Below are positions 8,800 to 17,661 of a stretch of DNA of 64,000 bases, one piece after another; positions within the stretch are counted from its first letter, which is position 1, and every line of letters starts with the position of its first letter. Source of the stretch: JAENVT01 sp963773085 (GTDB lineage: Bacteria; Actinomycetota; Acidimicrobiia; Acidimicrobiales; Ilumatobacteraceae); assembly GCA_963773085.1 (NCBI GenBank), contig CAVYZS010000018.1:372001-436000 (forward strand). Reading direction: 5' to 3'. The position numbers and the translations under genes are program-made. The notes under the pieces are model-generated. The model was given only the letters and a program-made list of their open reading frames with translations. It had not been told where the DNA came from and ran no database searches.

Positions 8800-9894
8800 T
8801 CAAGCTGGAGGGGTGAGGCGGATTAGTTGGAGATCGTGTTCGACGATCATCGAGCCGTCGGGGAGAACTTTCGGAAACGGGCCGGTGAAGTAGCGCTCGA
8901 TGGTGCCGTCGGGCAACAGCTCGAACACGTTGGCCCGATCACGGTTGGGCCCATCGTCGACCACGATCACGACTCCCCCGTCGGACCTCGGGCGAAAGTC
9001 CACGCACAGCAGACGCCCCGGAGTGCGTCCTGCTTCCTCGTCGGCGAGCAGCCATTTCATTTCCCCGAGTCGGATCTCGATCCCGGCATCGGTGGCCGTC
9101 GCTGTGGGGAACAACCGGGCGGTGTCGGTGATCGGGTTCCCGTCGAGATCGACCCACGGGATCGGCGGCGCAGCGCTCGCCGAGAGACACTGATCCCCCC
9201 CGGAGTGGAATTGGACGAGGCCGGTCGCGGTCGGGTACACGCCCACGTTCGATCCGTGCGTGCGCGTGATCTCCACACCGGAGGGAGCAACGGCGACGAT
9301 CCAGTTCCCCGACGAATGGAAGTAGGCGACGTCGTGCGGCCCGATCTCCATGAGGAAGGCGGGGCCCTCGGCCGTGAGTGAGACCACGCGTGGCTCATCC
9401 TCGTACCAGGTGAGCGTCCTCGCGACTCGGTCGAAGGCGACAAGCGTACCATCGGGCGAGACCGCGACCGACGGGCACCCGTGCTCCGTGTGCCGATTCT
9501 CGAGTTCGGTCGAGATGTCGCAGCTGATCGCGGGGGACAGCACTTGCGCCGTCAGCTCGGGTGACCATGTCGGGGGCACGGTCGGGGCCACGGTCAAGGT
9601 CGGGGACGGTTCGTCGGCTGGCGTCACGCCGTCGCCGTCGTAGACGACGAGCACGCCGACGAGCAGGACGGCCGCCGCGGCGGCGATGAGGATCGACCAC
9701 CGGTGACCGCTGGTCGGTGGGATCGGTTGGTGGTCGACGACTGCCACCGTTGTCGTGCGCAGTAAGTCGAGGTAGCCAGCGTCCTCGGTCTCCCAGGCCG
9801 CGTCGAGATCAGCGCGCAGCCCAGCGACCCAGCTGGCACGAGGTGTCGCGTCGATCGCTGCCAGCAGCTCGACCAGTTCGCGGTCGTCAGACAT
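8800..9894 (-). CDS. Putative membrane anti-sigma factor with extracytoplasmic beta-rich domain
   Basis: A 364-aa protein encoded directly behind an ECF sigma gene. Residues 1-60 are cytoplasmic and helical, one transmembrane segment follows (HRWSILIAAAAAVLLVGVLV), and then a Pro/Thr-rich linker leads to a large outside domain with repeats of the type VSPDGTLVAFDR, typical of beta-propeller-like sheets. The ATG at 9894 overlaps the sigma stop by 8 bases; a GTG at 9909 is an alternative. Translational coupling and topology are what is expected for an anti-sigma factor. No zinc-finger motif is present in the N-terminal part. The sensed signal is unknown. Confidence 0.65.
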   Translation of the reverse strand: MSDDRELVELLAAIDATPRASWVAGLRADLDAAWETEDAGYLDLLRTTTVAVVDHQPIPPTSGHRWSILIAAAAAVLLVGVLVVYDGDGVTPADEPSPTLTVAPTVPPTWSPELTAQVLSPAISCDISTELENRHTEHGCPSVAVSPDGTLVAFDRVARTLTWYEDEPRVVSLTAEGPAFLMEIGPHDVAYFHSSGNWIVAVAPSGVEITRTHGSNVGVYPTATGLVQFHSGGDQCLSASAAPPIPWVDLDGNPITDTARLFPTATATDAGIEIRLGEMKWLLADEEAGRTPGRLLCVDFRPRSDGGVVIVVDDGPNRDRANVFELLPDGTIERYFTGPFPKVLPDGSMIVEHDLQLIRLTPPA

Positions 9895-10405
9895 GATCGC
9901 CACCCCCACTCGTGCGCAGGCTCTGCCGTGCTCGTGACAGCAACGACTCGGTCGACTTGTAGCTCTTACCGAGCCGGTTGGCTACCTCGTGGACCGGCAG
10001 ATCATCGAGGTAATGCAACACCACCGCCGCCCGCTGGCTCGCAGGAAGTTGCGCGATCCACGCCAGCAGATCGTCATCGACCGACGCCGTCGCAACCGGC
10101 TGGTTCGTGAACAGCTGACTCAGTCGACGCTCCTGGCGGGCCGACCGCCGCCACTGATCGATCAACCGGTTGCGGCCAGCGGTGATCACCCACGGCACTG
10201 TCAACACGGACACATCGCCGTCGCGCACCCGCGTGAGCACGGTGACGAACACGTCCTGACACAAATCCTCGGCCAACTCGCGCTGTCCCCCACTGGCCCG
10301 ATACAGGTAGCCGAACAACGGACCCACCGCGACGTCGTAGAACGCCAGGAACTGGGCGCGGATCAGCTCGCCACCATCAATCCCGGGCACGGTCGCTGAT
10401 CCCAT
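9887..10405 (-). CDS. ECF (SigE-type) RNA polymerase sigma factor
   Basis: A 172-aa group IV sigma factor. Region 2 is seen in LFGYLYRASGGQRELAEDLC and following, and region 4 in LPASQRAAVVLHYLDDLPVH through the recognition helix SYKSTESLLSRARQSL. The start is placed at ATG 10405; the frame is open another 53 codons upstream, but that part has no sigma character. It overlaps the downstream membrane gene by 8 bases, the usual sigma/anti-sigma arrangement. The 273-base region upstream (10406-10678) shows no other gene and should hold its promoter. Confidence 0.88.
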   Translation of the reverse strand: MGSATVPGIDGGELIRAQFLAFYDVAVGPLFGYLYRASGGQRELAEDLCQDVFVTVLTRVRDGDVSVLTVPWVITAGRNRLIDQWRRSARQERRLSQLFTNQPVATASVDDDLLAWIAQLPASQRAAVVLHYLDDLPVHEVANRLGKSYKSTESLLSRARQSLRTSGGGDHV

Positions 10406-10678
10406 ACCCCTACAACGTCGCGCAATCACAGAATCCTTCGGAACGGTCCGACAAACTGCTCTCCGAACGGATCGCGAGCCGAGCAGAATGCCCGATCTGG
10501 AGCACGTTGGCAACTGAGACGCTCCGACAGAATGGTGAGGCATCACGGCTACAGACCACAACATGTAGTGGCCTATTTGCCCCCATTCATCTCACCTCGC
10601 TGCCGAACTCATCAACAGCAGAGAAGATGCCCGGCTCGACGGCATGCGGGAGCACTCTGAACCATCGCGGACACGGCA

Positions 10679-11105
10679 CTAGGTCTGAATCGGTGGCTCC
10701 CAGATCAACTCGGCCACATCGATGAGGAGCTGTTCGGGCCGTACTTCACCAGTGCCGACGCAGACCACGTCGTTCAGCCAGCGATAGCGGGGGTCGTCGC
10801 TGACATGGGTCAGCCAGCACACGATCTGGCGGGCGCCCGCGGGATATGCGCGACCGTAGCCACCGCACTCGAACAGGACCGTCGCCCCGTCGTCGATCGA
10901 GATCACACCATGGAAGTCCGGGCAGAAGGTTCCGTCGCCCTCGCCGCCGTGGGTGGTTGGCTCCCTGCATCGAACCACTGATCCGTCCGTCGCATCGGCC
11001 TTCAGCAAGAAACAGATGCAGGCTTTCGGCACCCGCCGCACCGACCGCCACACTCCATCCCTGTGGATAGTCGAACACCATGCGATAGAGCGGCTCGAGA
11101 CGCAT
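10679..11105 (-). pseudogene. DUF3237-like protein, frame broken once
   Basis: The N-terminal half (LEPLYRMVFDYPQGWSV to QGANHPRR) and the C-terminal half (DGTFCPDFHGVISIDDGA through GEVRPEQLLIDVAELIWEP) are in frames one base apart. They join near 10935-10950 in a G/C-rich GGCGGCGAGG run. Dropping one base gives a continuous 141-aa protein, the normal length for this small beta-barrel family. The function of DUF3237 proteins is not established. The break looks like a sequence error, not decay, because both halves are well preserved. Confidence 0.6.
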
Positions 11106-11209
11106 GCACCCAGTTCAACACGTCACGATGGACACGAGCCCAGCCAGATCCGGTGCGCGCCAAGCTTGCTGCACGGGTGCCGTCGTCTCCCGTGGCCACG
11201 CACTGCGGT

Positions 11210-12367
11210 TCAGGGGCTTGGTCCGGGGGGTTGGCCTCGGGGGTGGGTGGTGCGAACGGTTCCGTCGGGAAAGGTGACTTCGAGATCAGCGTTCGGTAAG
11301 AGTTTCAGCTGCCAGCCCGGTCGGTGGATCAAATGGTGGTGGCGGTTGCACAACAACACCAGATTCTCCAATTCGGTCAAACCGAAATGGCGCCAGAAAT
11401 GAACATGATGGGCGTCACACCACGCGATCGGACGATCACAACCCGGGAACCGGCAACCACCATCACGAACTGCGGTGGCCCGGAACAGATTCGCTGGCAC
11501 GGTATGTGTCGCTCGCCCGTACGACAAGATCGTGTTCCCAGCCCGAATCACCCGGTGGATCACACAATCACACAACAACACCTCCGTCGTCGATGTCCGC
11601 AGATGGGTGTGATCGCTCGTCCAGGCCACCGGTGTCGACCCGGTCAAGGTGTCGGCATCAACGATCAGTTCGACCTGCGGGCGTCGCCGTCGCGTACCGG
11701 TGCGGTCGTGGTTGGCGTTGAAGAACGCACACACCTCCACCAGAGCATCAGCGCTACGCCGCGAGCCGTCGCGGGTGTCGCTCTTACCGTCCCAGGTCGA
11801 GGCGGTACGGATCGCCTGCTGAAACTGGACCGCACCGGCATCATCGAGCACGAACCGGCCCACCAACCCATCCGCAGAACGTGCGGTGCGTAACTCGCGC
11901 ACCGCCTCGACCGGCTCAGGCAACTCGACCAGCGCTTCGGCACGCTGCCGCCACACCGACGCCGTCTGTTCGGTGTCGGCAACCGACAACCCAGCAACAA
12001 TGCCGACCAGATCGGCTTGTTGGGTGTCCATGATCGGTTCGACTGCGGGAGGGCAGGAGACCTTCAACGCCGAGATCTGCCCGGCCGAGAGCACACCCTC
12101 ACACCCGGCCGTGGCGACAGCGGGGAACTTGTCGAGGAACCGGCCACGATGCACCAGCGCGTTGGCGTCGCGATTGGACATCCGGCAATGCTGACGAAGC
12201 CAGGAAGCCATCGACACCGACCCATCCGCCGCCCAGTCACCACAGGCCTCGAGCCGGCGAGCAGCCAAGGCCAGGCGGGCCGATTCACGTTCGTGTGCAG
12301 CCCAGGCATCGATGAACTCAGCGGGAGAGAGCACGATCTCATCGAGTGTGGCACCCCCGGTTCCCAT
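11210..12367 (-). CDS. DUF222 protein with C-terminal HNH endonuclease domain (13E12-repeat-like)
   Basis: A 385-aa protein of the actinobacterial DUF222/13E12 family. The helical DUF222 region spans roughly residues 20-290 and the HNH nuclease domain about 300-360, with the pattern CRFPGCDRP, CDAHHVHFW and LCNRHHHLIH. The latter supplies the histidine and asparagine residues of the active site. The start is ATG 12367. A LexA-type SOS box overlaps the predicted -10, and the transcript would begin almost at the start codon (leaderless). Known relatives in mycobacteria include LexA-regulated genes. Exact biological role is not settled. Confidence 0.85.
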   Translation of the reverse strand: MGTGGATLDEIVLSPAEFIDAWAAHERESARLALAARRLEACGDWAADGSVSMASWLRQHCRMSNRDANALVHRGRFLDKFPAVATAGCEGVLSAGQISALKVSCPPAVEPIMDTQQADLVGIVAGLSVADTEQTASVWRQRAEALVELPEPVEAVRELRTARSADGLVGRFVLDDAGAVQFQQAIRTASTWDGKSDTRDGSRRSADALVEVCAFFNANHDRTGTRRRRPQVELIVDADTLTGSTPVAWTSDHTHLRTSTTEVLLCDCVIHRVIRAGNTILSYGRATHTVPANLFRATAVRDGGCRFPGCDRPIAWCDAHHVHFWRHFGLTELENLVLLCNRHHHLIHRPGWQLKLLPNADLEVTFPDGTVRTTHPRGQPPGPSP

Positions 12368-12374
12368 ACCCTCT

Positions 12375-12403
12375 ATCGTACACCTGTTCGACCAGGGGAA
12401 CAA
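12375..12403 (-). promoter_or_regulatory. Promoter with LexA/SOS box for the DUF222-HNH gene
   Basis: On the minus strand TTGTTC (12403-12398) and TACGAT (12380-12375) form -35 and -10 elements 17 bases apart, 7 bases before the ATG. The 16-mer at 12376-12391 reads TCGAAC-AGGT-GTACGA, differing in one position from the actinobacterial LexA consensus TCGAAC-N4-GTTCGA. Overlap with the -10 implies repression by LexA and induction by DNA damage (inference from known SOS boxes). Confidence 0.7.
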
Positions 12404-12436
12404 CTAGAAATCGTTATTTCATAAGGATTTGATGGT

Positions 12437-13564
12437 TCAGATTGCTGCGGGGGCGTCGACGCCGAGCTCGAACTTCAGGTATTCCTCGCCAGTGTCTTCC
12501 CAATCCTCGAACTGGATGACGCCCATTTCCTCGAAGCGGCGGCGCAGCCATTTGTCGTTGCGATCGAGCAGGCCGAGCTTCTTGCAGTTCGGCACGATCT
12601 TGGAGAACAGCATCGACTGGAACACCTGCCGGGTGGGATCCTGCAGCACCAACGGCACCACATCGCGGACCTTCACACCCATCCGCTCCCACACCTCTTG
12701 CTGCATGAAGCGATCACGCATGCGGATGGCCGCCTCGAAAGCAAACTCCTGGCGATCCTTCATCTCGGCGTCGCTGAGCGACTCGTAGACCTCTTTCAGC
12801 GACAGCACACCGAAGGCGACGTGACGGGCCTCGTCGCTCATCACGTAGCGCAGCAACTGCTTCAGCAGCGGCTCGTTGGTGAACTGGTGCATGAATCCGA
12901 AGGCCGCCAGGGCGAGCCCCTCCACCATCACCTGCATGCCGAGGTAGGTCATGTCCCAGCGGCTGTCGTTGACGATGTCGTCGAGCAGCATCCGCAGGTG
13001 CGAGTTGATCTGGTACTTGCCGCCGAGCTTCTCGTCGAGATAGCGCGCAAAGACCTCGACGTGACGGGCTTCGTCGACGACCTGGGTGCTGGCGTAGAGC
13101 TTGGCGTCGTACCACGGCACGGTCTCGACGATCTTGGCGGTGCACAACAATGCGCCCTGCTCGCCGTGCATGAACTGGCTGAGGCTCCAGTTGCGGCTCT
13201 CCACGCCGAACTCGAGCCACTGCTTTTCGTCCCACTTCTCGACCGGAGTGCCGATGTAGATGCTGGCGTCGATGCCGGTCCCGATGAGCGCCTGGTCCTC
13301 GGCGACCGTCTTCTCGACGTCGACCTCTGTGTCCCACGGGAGGTCGGTGGTTGCGTTCCACTGTCCGACCTTGGCCTTTTCGTACAGCTTGCGCAGCGCC
13401 GGCCGGCTCAGCGAGTAGTCCCAGGTGAAGATGGTGTCAGCGTTGTTCTTGACGATGTGGGCGATCTCGTTGGCGTCGTGCGTGGGGATGGCCAGGATTG
13501 CTTCGATGTCGTTGATCTCGGCGCGCCCGATGATCGATTCGTTGTCGTTGTGCGTGACAGTCAT
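12437..13564 (-). CDS. Ferritin-like diiron protein (desaturase/oxygenase type)
   Basis: A 375-aa helical protein with a full carboxylate-bridged diiron set: E135, E165 with H168 (DEARH), E215 and E245 with H248 (DEARH). Such sites occur in acyl-ACP desaturases, ribonucleotide reductase R2 and N-oxygenases; the protein is longer than simple ferritins. The substrate is not known. The ATG at 13564 overlaps the TetR stop in an ATGA and has AAGGAG 5 bases upstream, so it is co-translated with the repressor. The reading frame continues upstream to 14146, but that extension is the shadow of the TetR gene. Likely de-repressed by the TetR ligand. Confidence 0.8.
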   Translation of the reverse strand: MTVTHNDNESIIGRAEINDIEAILAIPTHDANEIAHIVKNNADTIFTWDYSLSRPALRKLYEKAKVGQWNATTDLPWDTEVDVEKTVAEDQALIGTGIDASIYIGTPVEKWDEKQWLEFGVESRNWSLSQFMHGEQGALLCTAKIVETVPWYDAKLYASTQVVDEARHVEVFARYLDEKLGGKYQINSHLRMLLDDIVNDSRWDMTYLGMQVMVEGLALAAFGFMHQFTNEPLLKQLLRYVMSDEARHVAFGVLSLKEVYESLSDAEMKDRQEFAFEAAIRMRDRFMQQEVWERMGVKVRDVVPLVLQDPTRQVFQSMLFSKIVPNCKKLGLLDRNDKWLRRRFEEMGVIQFEDWEDTGEEYLKFELGVDAPAAI

Positions 13565-14139
13565 GTCAGCTCCTTGAGGGATGGCTGGAAGGCGGGGAGG
13601 ATGAAAGCTCGGATGAAGGTCCTGGCCGACTCGGGTTCGCCGAGATCGACCTGGTCGGAAGGTGCGAGGAAGTAGCTGATGACGAGGCGGGACAGCAACT
13701 CCACCAGTCGTGCGCCTTGACGGCGCGGCAGGTAGCCGTCGACCAACGGGGCGAGGAACACGGTGGCCACCCGGATGATGCGTGGCACGCCTTCGACGGT
13801 GAGTTGCCCGAGCGTGTCGCCCGGCTCGGATGCCAGCATCAGCGACAAGTGGTGGTCGCCGCGTAATTCGGCGGTGGCGTGCATGACGCAGCGGACCAGC
13901 AGATCTTCGAAGTCGACGGCGCCGTCGAGGTGGGCGCTGAGCCGGGTGAAGAAATCTTCGAGCTCGCGGACTCGCAGCGCCTCGAACAGGACGTCTTTGC
14001 CGCCGGGGAACATCCTGTACAACGTGGCTCTCGACACACCTGCCTCGTGGGCGATGTCCTCGATGGTGACCTTGGCGAGACCCCAACGTTCGCAGCACGA
14101 CTTGGCGGCATCGAGGACGCGGCGACTCGGCTGGGTCAA
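13561..14139 (-). CDS. TetR-family transcriptional regulator
   Basis: A 192-aa repressor. The N-terminal helix-turn-helix is clear (KVTIEDIAHEAGVSRATLYRMF, residues about 24-45) and the rest is a helical ligand-binding domain. A stop codon lies two codons upstream in frame, so the TTG at 14139 is the first possible start. It is followed by a coupled diiron enzyme gene (4-base overlap). Three copies of GTCTCA in the 75-base upstream region are candidate operator half-sites, which suggests autoregulation of the pair. Confidence 0.85.
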   Translation of the reverse strand: MTQPSRRVLDAAKSCCERWGLAKVTIEDIAHEAGVSRATLYRMFPGGKDVLFEALRVRELEDFFTRLSAHLDGAVDFEDLLVRCVMHATAELRGDHHLSLMLASEPGDTLGQLTVEGVPRIIRVATVFLAPLVDGYLPRRQGARLVELLSRLVISYFLAPSDQVDLGEPESARTFIRAFILPAFQPSLKELT

Positions 14140-14148
14140 GACTCATTC

Positions 14149-14193
14149 GTGAGACACTAAGACAATGAACGTCTCAGTGTCAATGGGTCTCAC
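14149..14193. promoter_or_regulatory. Candidate TetR operator: three GTCTCA half-sites
   Basis: TGAGAC at 14150-14155 faces GTCTCA at 14171-14176 and GTCTCA at 14187-14192. GTGAGAC (14149-14155) and GTCTCAC (14187-14193) are perfect 7-base inverted arms. GACACT (14153-14158) and AGTGTC (14176-14181) form a nested second pair. The site lies directly in front of the tetR start. Confidence 0.55.
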
Positions 14194-14214
14194 GACCCAA
14201 CGATCTACTGAACC

Positions 14215-14958
14215 TCACAGACGACCGGCATCGATGATCCGCTGCACGAAGGCCCGGGTGCGTTCCTCGAGGGGGTTCTCGAAGATCTGCTGCGGAGGGC
14301 CTTCCTCGTGGATCACACCCTCGTGGAGGAAGCAGACCTTCGAGGACACCTCTTTGGCGAAGCCCATCTCATGGGTGGCCAGCATCATCGTCATGCCGTC
14401 TTTGGCCAGGTCACGGACGATGTTGAGCACCTCGGCCACCAGTTCGGGGTCGAGAGCCGAGGTGATCTCGTCGAGCAACAGCAGGCGCGGCTCCATCGCC
14501 AGGGCACGCACGATCGCAACGCGCTGCTGCTGCCCACCGGAGAGCCGATCGGGATATTCCGTGGCCTTGTCGTCGAGACCGATCCTTTTCAGCAGGGAGA
14601 CCCCGCGTTCCTCGGCCAACTCCTTGGGGTGGCCGAGCACCTTGATAGGGGCCAGGGTGATGTTCTCCAACACCGTCATGTGCGGGAACAGGTTGAAGCT
14701 CTGGAACACGATGCCGATCTCGCGCCGCAAGGCATCGACATCGATGCTGCGTCCGCTGACCCGGTCGCCGCCCAGACGAATCTCCCCGCTGTCGACGGTC
14801 TCCAGTTGGTTGATGCAACGCAGCAGCGTCGACTTGCCGCTACCCGAAGCCCCGATCAGGCACACCACCTGGTGCAACTCGACATCGAGATTGATACCGC
14901 GCAGCACCGGATTGGTGCCGAACGTCTTGTGCACGTCGCGCAGTTCGAGAAAGGCCAT
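14215..14958 (-). CDS. Polar amino-acid ABC importer ATP-binding protein (GlnQ-like)
   Basis: A 247-aa ATPase powering amino-acid uptake. Walker A GASGSGKST, the Q-loop FQSFNLFPHMTV, the signature LSGGQQQR, Walker B LLLLDEITSALDP and the H-loop THEM are all intact. Sequence and length match the GlnQ/HisP subfamily. It is the last gene of a minus-strand operon (binding protein, permease, ATPase), 3 bases behind the permease. The aspartate before the catalytic glutamate is present. The specific amino acid (for example glutamine, glutamate or a basic amino acid) is not determinable. Confidence 0.92.
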   Translation of the reverse strand: MAFLELRDVHKTFGTNPVLRGINLDVELHQVVCLIGASGSGKSTLLRCINQLETVDSGEIRLGGDRVSGRSIDVDALRREIGIVFQSFNLFPHMTVLENITLAPIKVLGHPKELAEERGVSLLKRIGLDDKATEYPDRLSGGQQQRVAIVRALAMEPRLLLLDEITSALDPELVAEVLNIVRDLAKDGMTMMLATHEMGFAKEVSSKVCFLHEGVIHEEGPPQQIFENPLEERTRAFVQRIIDAGRL

Positions 14959-14961
14959 GTG

Positions 14962-15945
14962 CTACCTGCCCGCCAATGTCTTGGCCTGCTGGCGGCGGAT
15001 CAGACCGTCGAGCCAGCGGGTGAATGGGATGGTGACCGCCAGGAAGAGCATGGCAGCCATCGAGTACGCAGTCAGCGTGCCTCGGGAGTTGTTGATGAAA
15101 CGGGCCCGACTGATCACGTCGAGAACGCCGAGAAAACTGATCAGTGCGGTGTCCTTCTGCAACCCGATGAAGTCGTTCAGCAGTGGAGGGATCACGCGGC
15201 GCACCGCTTGCGGGACCACGACGTGACGCATCGTCTGTGTGTACGACAACCCCAACGATCGGGCAGCAGCCGTCTGGCTCCAGTGCACCGAGTCAATGCC
15301 GGCGCGGTACACCTCGGACACGTACGCGCCATAGGTCAAGCTGAGAGCCAGGATCGCGAATTGCATGTCGGAGAAGTTGCCGAGGACGGGCACATTTGCC
15401 TGCGGCAGACCGAACCCGACGATGAGGATCACCAGCAGCGACGGGATGCCGCGGAAGACGTCGACGTAGACGGTGGCGAGGAGGCGCACCGGTTTACATG
15501 CCGGCCCCGGCAGGAGCCGCATCACGGCCACCACGAGCGCCCACACCAACACGATCACTTCGGCGATCAGGAAGACCTGGACGTTGATCCAAAAGCCTTT
15601 CAGTAGGGACTTCCACGCCTGACCATCGGTCATCGTCGACCATCCGAAGAAGACCTGGGCGACAGCGTGGTCGTTGGTCATGAGCAGCCAGACCAGAAAT
15701 GCGACGATGTACACCGACAGGCCGATGCCGACCGAATACCAGGCCCAGTCGCGGGCGCGCTCGCCCTCGCCACGCGCCGATTCGATCTCGCCTTCCTTCG
15801 CCAGCCGGCCGGCGCGCACCGAATGCACCATGGCCGGCACACCCGTCGGGGGGAACAGCAAGGCGGCGGTGGCAGCCTTGCGATAGGTCAGAACCCGACC
15901 CACCCGCCGCATGGCCGGTGGGTCGGGTGCAACCAATTCGTTCAA
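14962..15945 (-). CDS. Polar amino-acid ABC importer permease (HisM/GlnP type)
   Basis: A 327-aa permease. The N-terminal 70 residues are cytoplasmic and unusually long. Membrane segments follow, and the coupling EAA-like loop is seen in AARSLGLSYTQTMRHVVVPQAVRRVIPPL (the canonical region with G and P). A single permease gene implies a homodimeric channel. It lies 7 bases behind the substrate-binding lipoprotein and 3 bases ahead of the ATPase, so the three genes form one operon. Confidence 0.88.
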   Translation of the reverse strand: MNELVAPDPPAMRRVGRVLTYRKAATAALLFPPTGVPAMVHSVRAGRLAKEGEIESARGEGERARDWAWYSVGIGLSVYIVAFLVWLLMTNDHAVAQVFFGWSTMTDGQAWKSLLKGFWINVQVFLIAEVIVLVWALVVAVMRLLPGPACKPVRLLATVYVDVFRGIPSLLVILIVGFGLPQANVPVLGNFSDMQFAILALSLTYGAYVSEVYRAGIDSVHWSQTAAARSLGLSYTQTMRHVVVPQAVRRVIPPLLNDFIGLQKDTALISFLGVLDVISRARFINNSRGTLTAYSMAAMLFLAVTIPFTRWLDGLIRRQQAKTLAGR

Positions 15946-15952
15946 CGCGGGC

Positions 15953-16831
15953 TCAGGAAGTCGGCACGTCGACGAACGGCACTGTCGACGGATCGCCGCC
16001 GAGATACTTGGCGATCAGGGCGTTGATCGATCCGTCGTCGATGAGACCCTGGATGATCGGGTCGAAGATCGCCTTCTTGCCGTTGTCCTTGGCGTAGATC
16101 GCGCCGTACTCCTCGCCGGTCTTGAACTGGGCGACGACCTCTTGCTTGCCACCCGATTGGGCGGCCTGGCCGAGGTTGATCGGGGTGTCGATCATGACCC
16201 CGTCGACGGTACCGGCAGAGAGCGCAGCGTAAGCCTCGGTAAGGCCCGGGAACGACTTCACGTTGTCGAGCTTCCATCCGGGCACCTCACCGGAGGTGGT
16301 GTAGTACTCGGCAGTCGTCGATGCCTGAACGCCGACGGTCATCTTCTTCACGTCATCCCAGCTGGCGATGGTGGTGCCCTTGTTGACCAACATGCCCTGG
16401 TCGCTCTTGAAGTAACCCTCCGAGAAGTCGACGACCTTGGCACGATCATCGGTGATGGTCACCTGCGACAGAATGATGTCGTAGCTCTTCGGGTCAACCT
16501 GTCCGGCAACGATCGCATCGAAGTTCTCGTTGCGGAACGCCATCGTCAGACCACATTTCTCGGCGAGTGTGTTGGCCATGTCGTACTCGATGCCGCTCGA
16601 GATCGCGTCGGGGTCGACCTCGGCCTTGGTGGTGCCCCAGAAGTTGGGACCCGGCAGGCTGGTGACCACGCTGAGCACGCCGGCCTTGACCGGCTTGCAG
16701 TCGGTGCCGGCGGCGGCGCCGCCCGCAGGTGCGGCGGTGTCGCCCGCAGCCGGAGTATTGGAGTCGCTGCCACAGGCGGTGGCAAGCAAACCGGCGGCAA
16801 GGAGGCCGACGATCAGTCGTGTTGTCTTCAT
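15953..16831 (-). CDS. Amino-acid ABC importer substrate-binding lipoprotein
   Basis: A 292-aa periplasmic-type binding protein of family 3 (SBP_bac_3). The start ATG 16831 has GGAGAA upstream. A signal peptide leads to a lipobox ending LLATAC with the lipidated Cys20. After a Ala/Gly/Thr-rich linker comes the two-lobed domain with typical motifs: SSGIEYDMANTLAEKCG in lobe 1 and GVQASTTAEYYT at the hinge entry. It is first in the operon, so it sets the specificity of the importer. The ligand is likely an amino acid or small amine but cannot be named. Confidence 0.87.
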   Translation of the reverse strand: MKTTRLIVGLLAAGLLATACGSDSNTPAAGDTAAPAGGAAAGTDCKPVKAGVLSVVTSLPGPNFWGTTKAEVDPDAISSGIEYDMANTLAEKCGLTMAFRNENFDAIVAGQVDPKSYDIILSQVTITDDRAKVVDFSEGYFKSDQGMLVNKGTTIASWDDVKKMTVGVQASTTAEYYTTSGEVPGWKLDNVKSFPGLTEAYAALSAGTVDGVMIDTPINLGQAAQSGGKQEVVAQFKTGEEYGAIYAKDNGKKAIFDPIIQGLIDDGSINALIAKYLGGDPSTVPFVDVPTS

Positions 16832-16959
16832 GAGTGGTTCTCCGTTGTTCACACGTAGGCGGTCGAGGCCGCGACCGCCACGGTAGCTCAGACCGCCCTC
16901 GACCTACCCGAGCCGACGTGCACCTGTACCGGACAGCTCGTCGTTTAAGGTGCGGTCGT

Positions 16960-17604
16960 GTGAACACCACTGCGGCAGACGAGGTCATCGAGCCGCACCC
17001 GCGACCGTCATACGGTCCTTTCATGCTGGTCGCTTTCGTCGGTCTGGTGATCTGCACCAACATCGCCAATGGCGTCTATGCCAACTGGATCGATACTCGA
17101 CCCGAGCAACTGATCATGCTGTCGTCGCGTAACCGCTACCTGATCCTCGCAGTCGGGGCAGGCATCTCACCGGTCGGCTACGTGATCATCGCCACAGCTC
17201 GGCTCACCTTGGCGGCGGCGGTCTGCCACTTTCTCGGCCGGGCCTACGGTGACCAAGCGCTGAGGTGGTTCACGCGGTTTCTCGGCATGTCACGCGAGGC
17301 GGTCGATCGGTTCGAGCAGCAATACAGCAAGGCCGAGTGGGTGCTGATTCCGATCTTCGTGGGCAGCAACATCGTCTTCGTGCTCAGTGGCACTGTGAAG
17401 GCCCGTTGGCGGCGCATACTGCCGTTACTACTCGCCGGCATCGGTGCCAGGCTTGCCCTGCTGTGGTGGCTGGCCCAGAGGTTCGAGTCGGAGGTCAGGT
17501 CCGTGACCAGCTTCCTGGTGCGCTGGCAAGTCCCGATCATCGTCGGATCCATCGCGTTGGTGATCATCACCAATGTCGCCAACATCCGCCGCGGGCGCGG
17601 CTAG
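16960..17604 (+). CDS. Small integral membrane protein, possibly DedA/VTT-like
   Basis: A 214-aa protein with four to five hydrophobic segments separated by charged stretches. The middle part (FLGRAYGDQALRWFTRF, then IPIFVGSNIVFVLSG) resembles DedA/VTT-type membrane proteins, but the match is weak and I do not assign a function. The start is taken as GTG 16960; a longer upstream frame is Arg-rich and looks non-coding. It is divergent from the amino-acid binding lipoprotein gene and ends 57 bases before tpx. Confidence 0.6.
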   Translation: MNTTAADEVIEPHPRPSYGPFMLVAFVGLVICTNIANGVYANWIDTRPEQLIMLSSRNRYLILAVGAGISPVGYVIIATARLTLAAAVCHFLGRAYGDQALRWFTRFLGMSREAVDRFEQQYSKAEWVLIPIFVGSNIVFVLSGTVKARWRRILPLLLAGIGARLALLWWLAQRFESEVRSVTSFLVRWQVPIIVGSIALVIITNVANIRRGRG

Positions 17605-17661
17605 CGACACCCGATATGTGAGCGTAGTGACGTCGCTGCCGCGCTCTGGTAGACAAGACCC

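Noticed and set aside
12437..14146. Longer version of the diiron protein with an extra ~190 residues
   Set aside because: The extension overlaps the whole tetR gene and is Arg/Pro-rich; ATG 13564 has a good ribosome binding site and the ATGA overlap.
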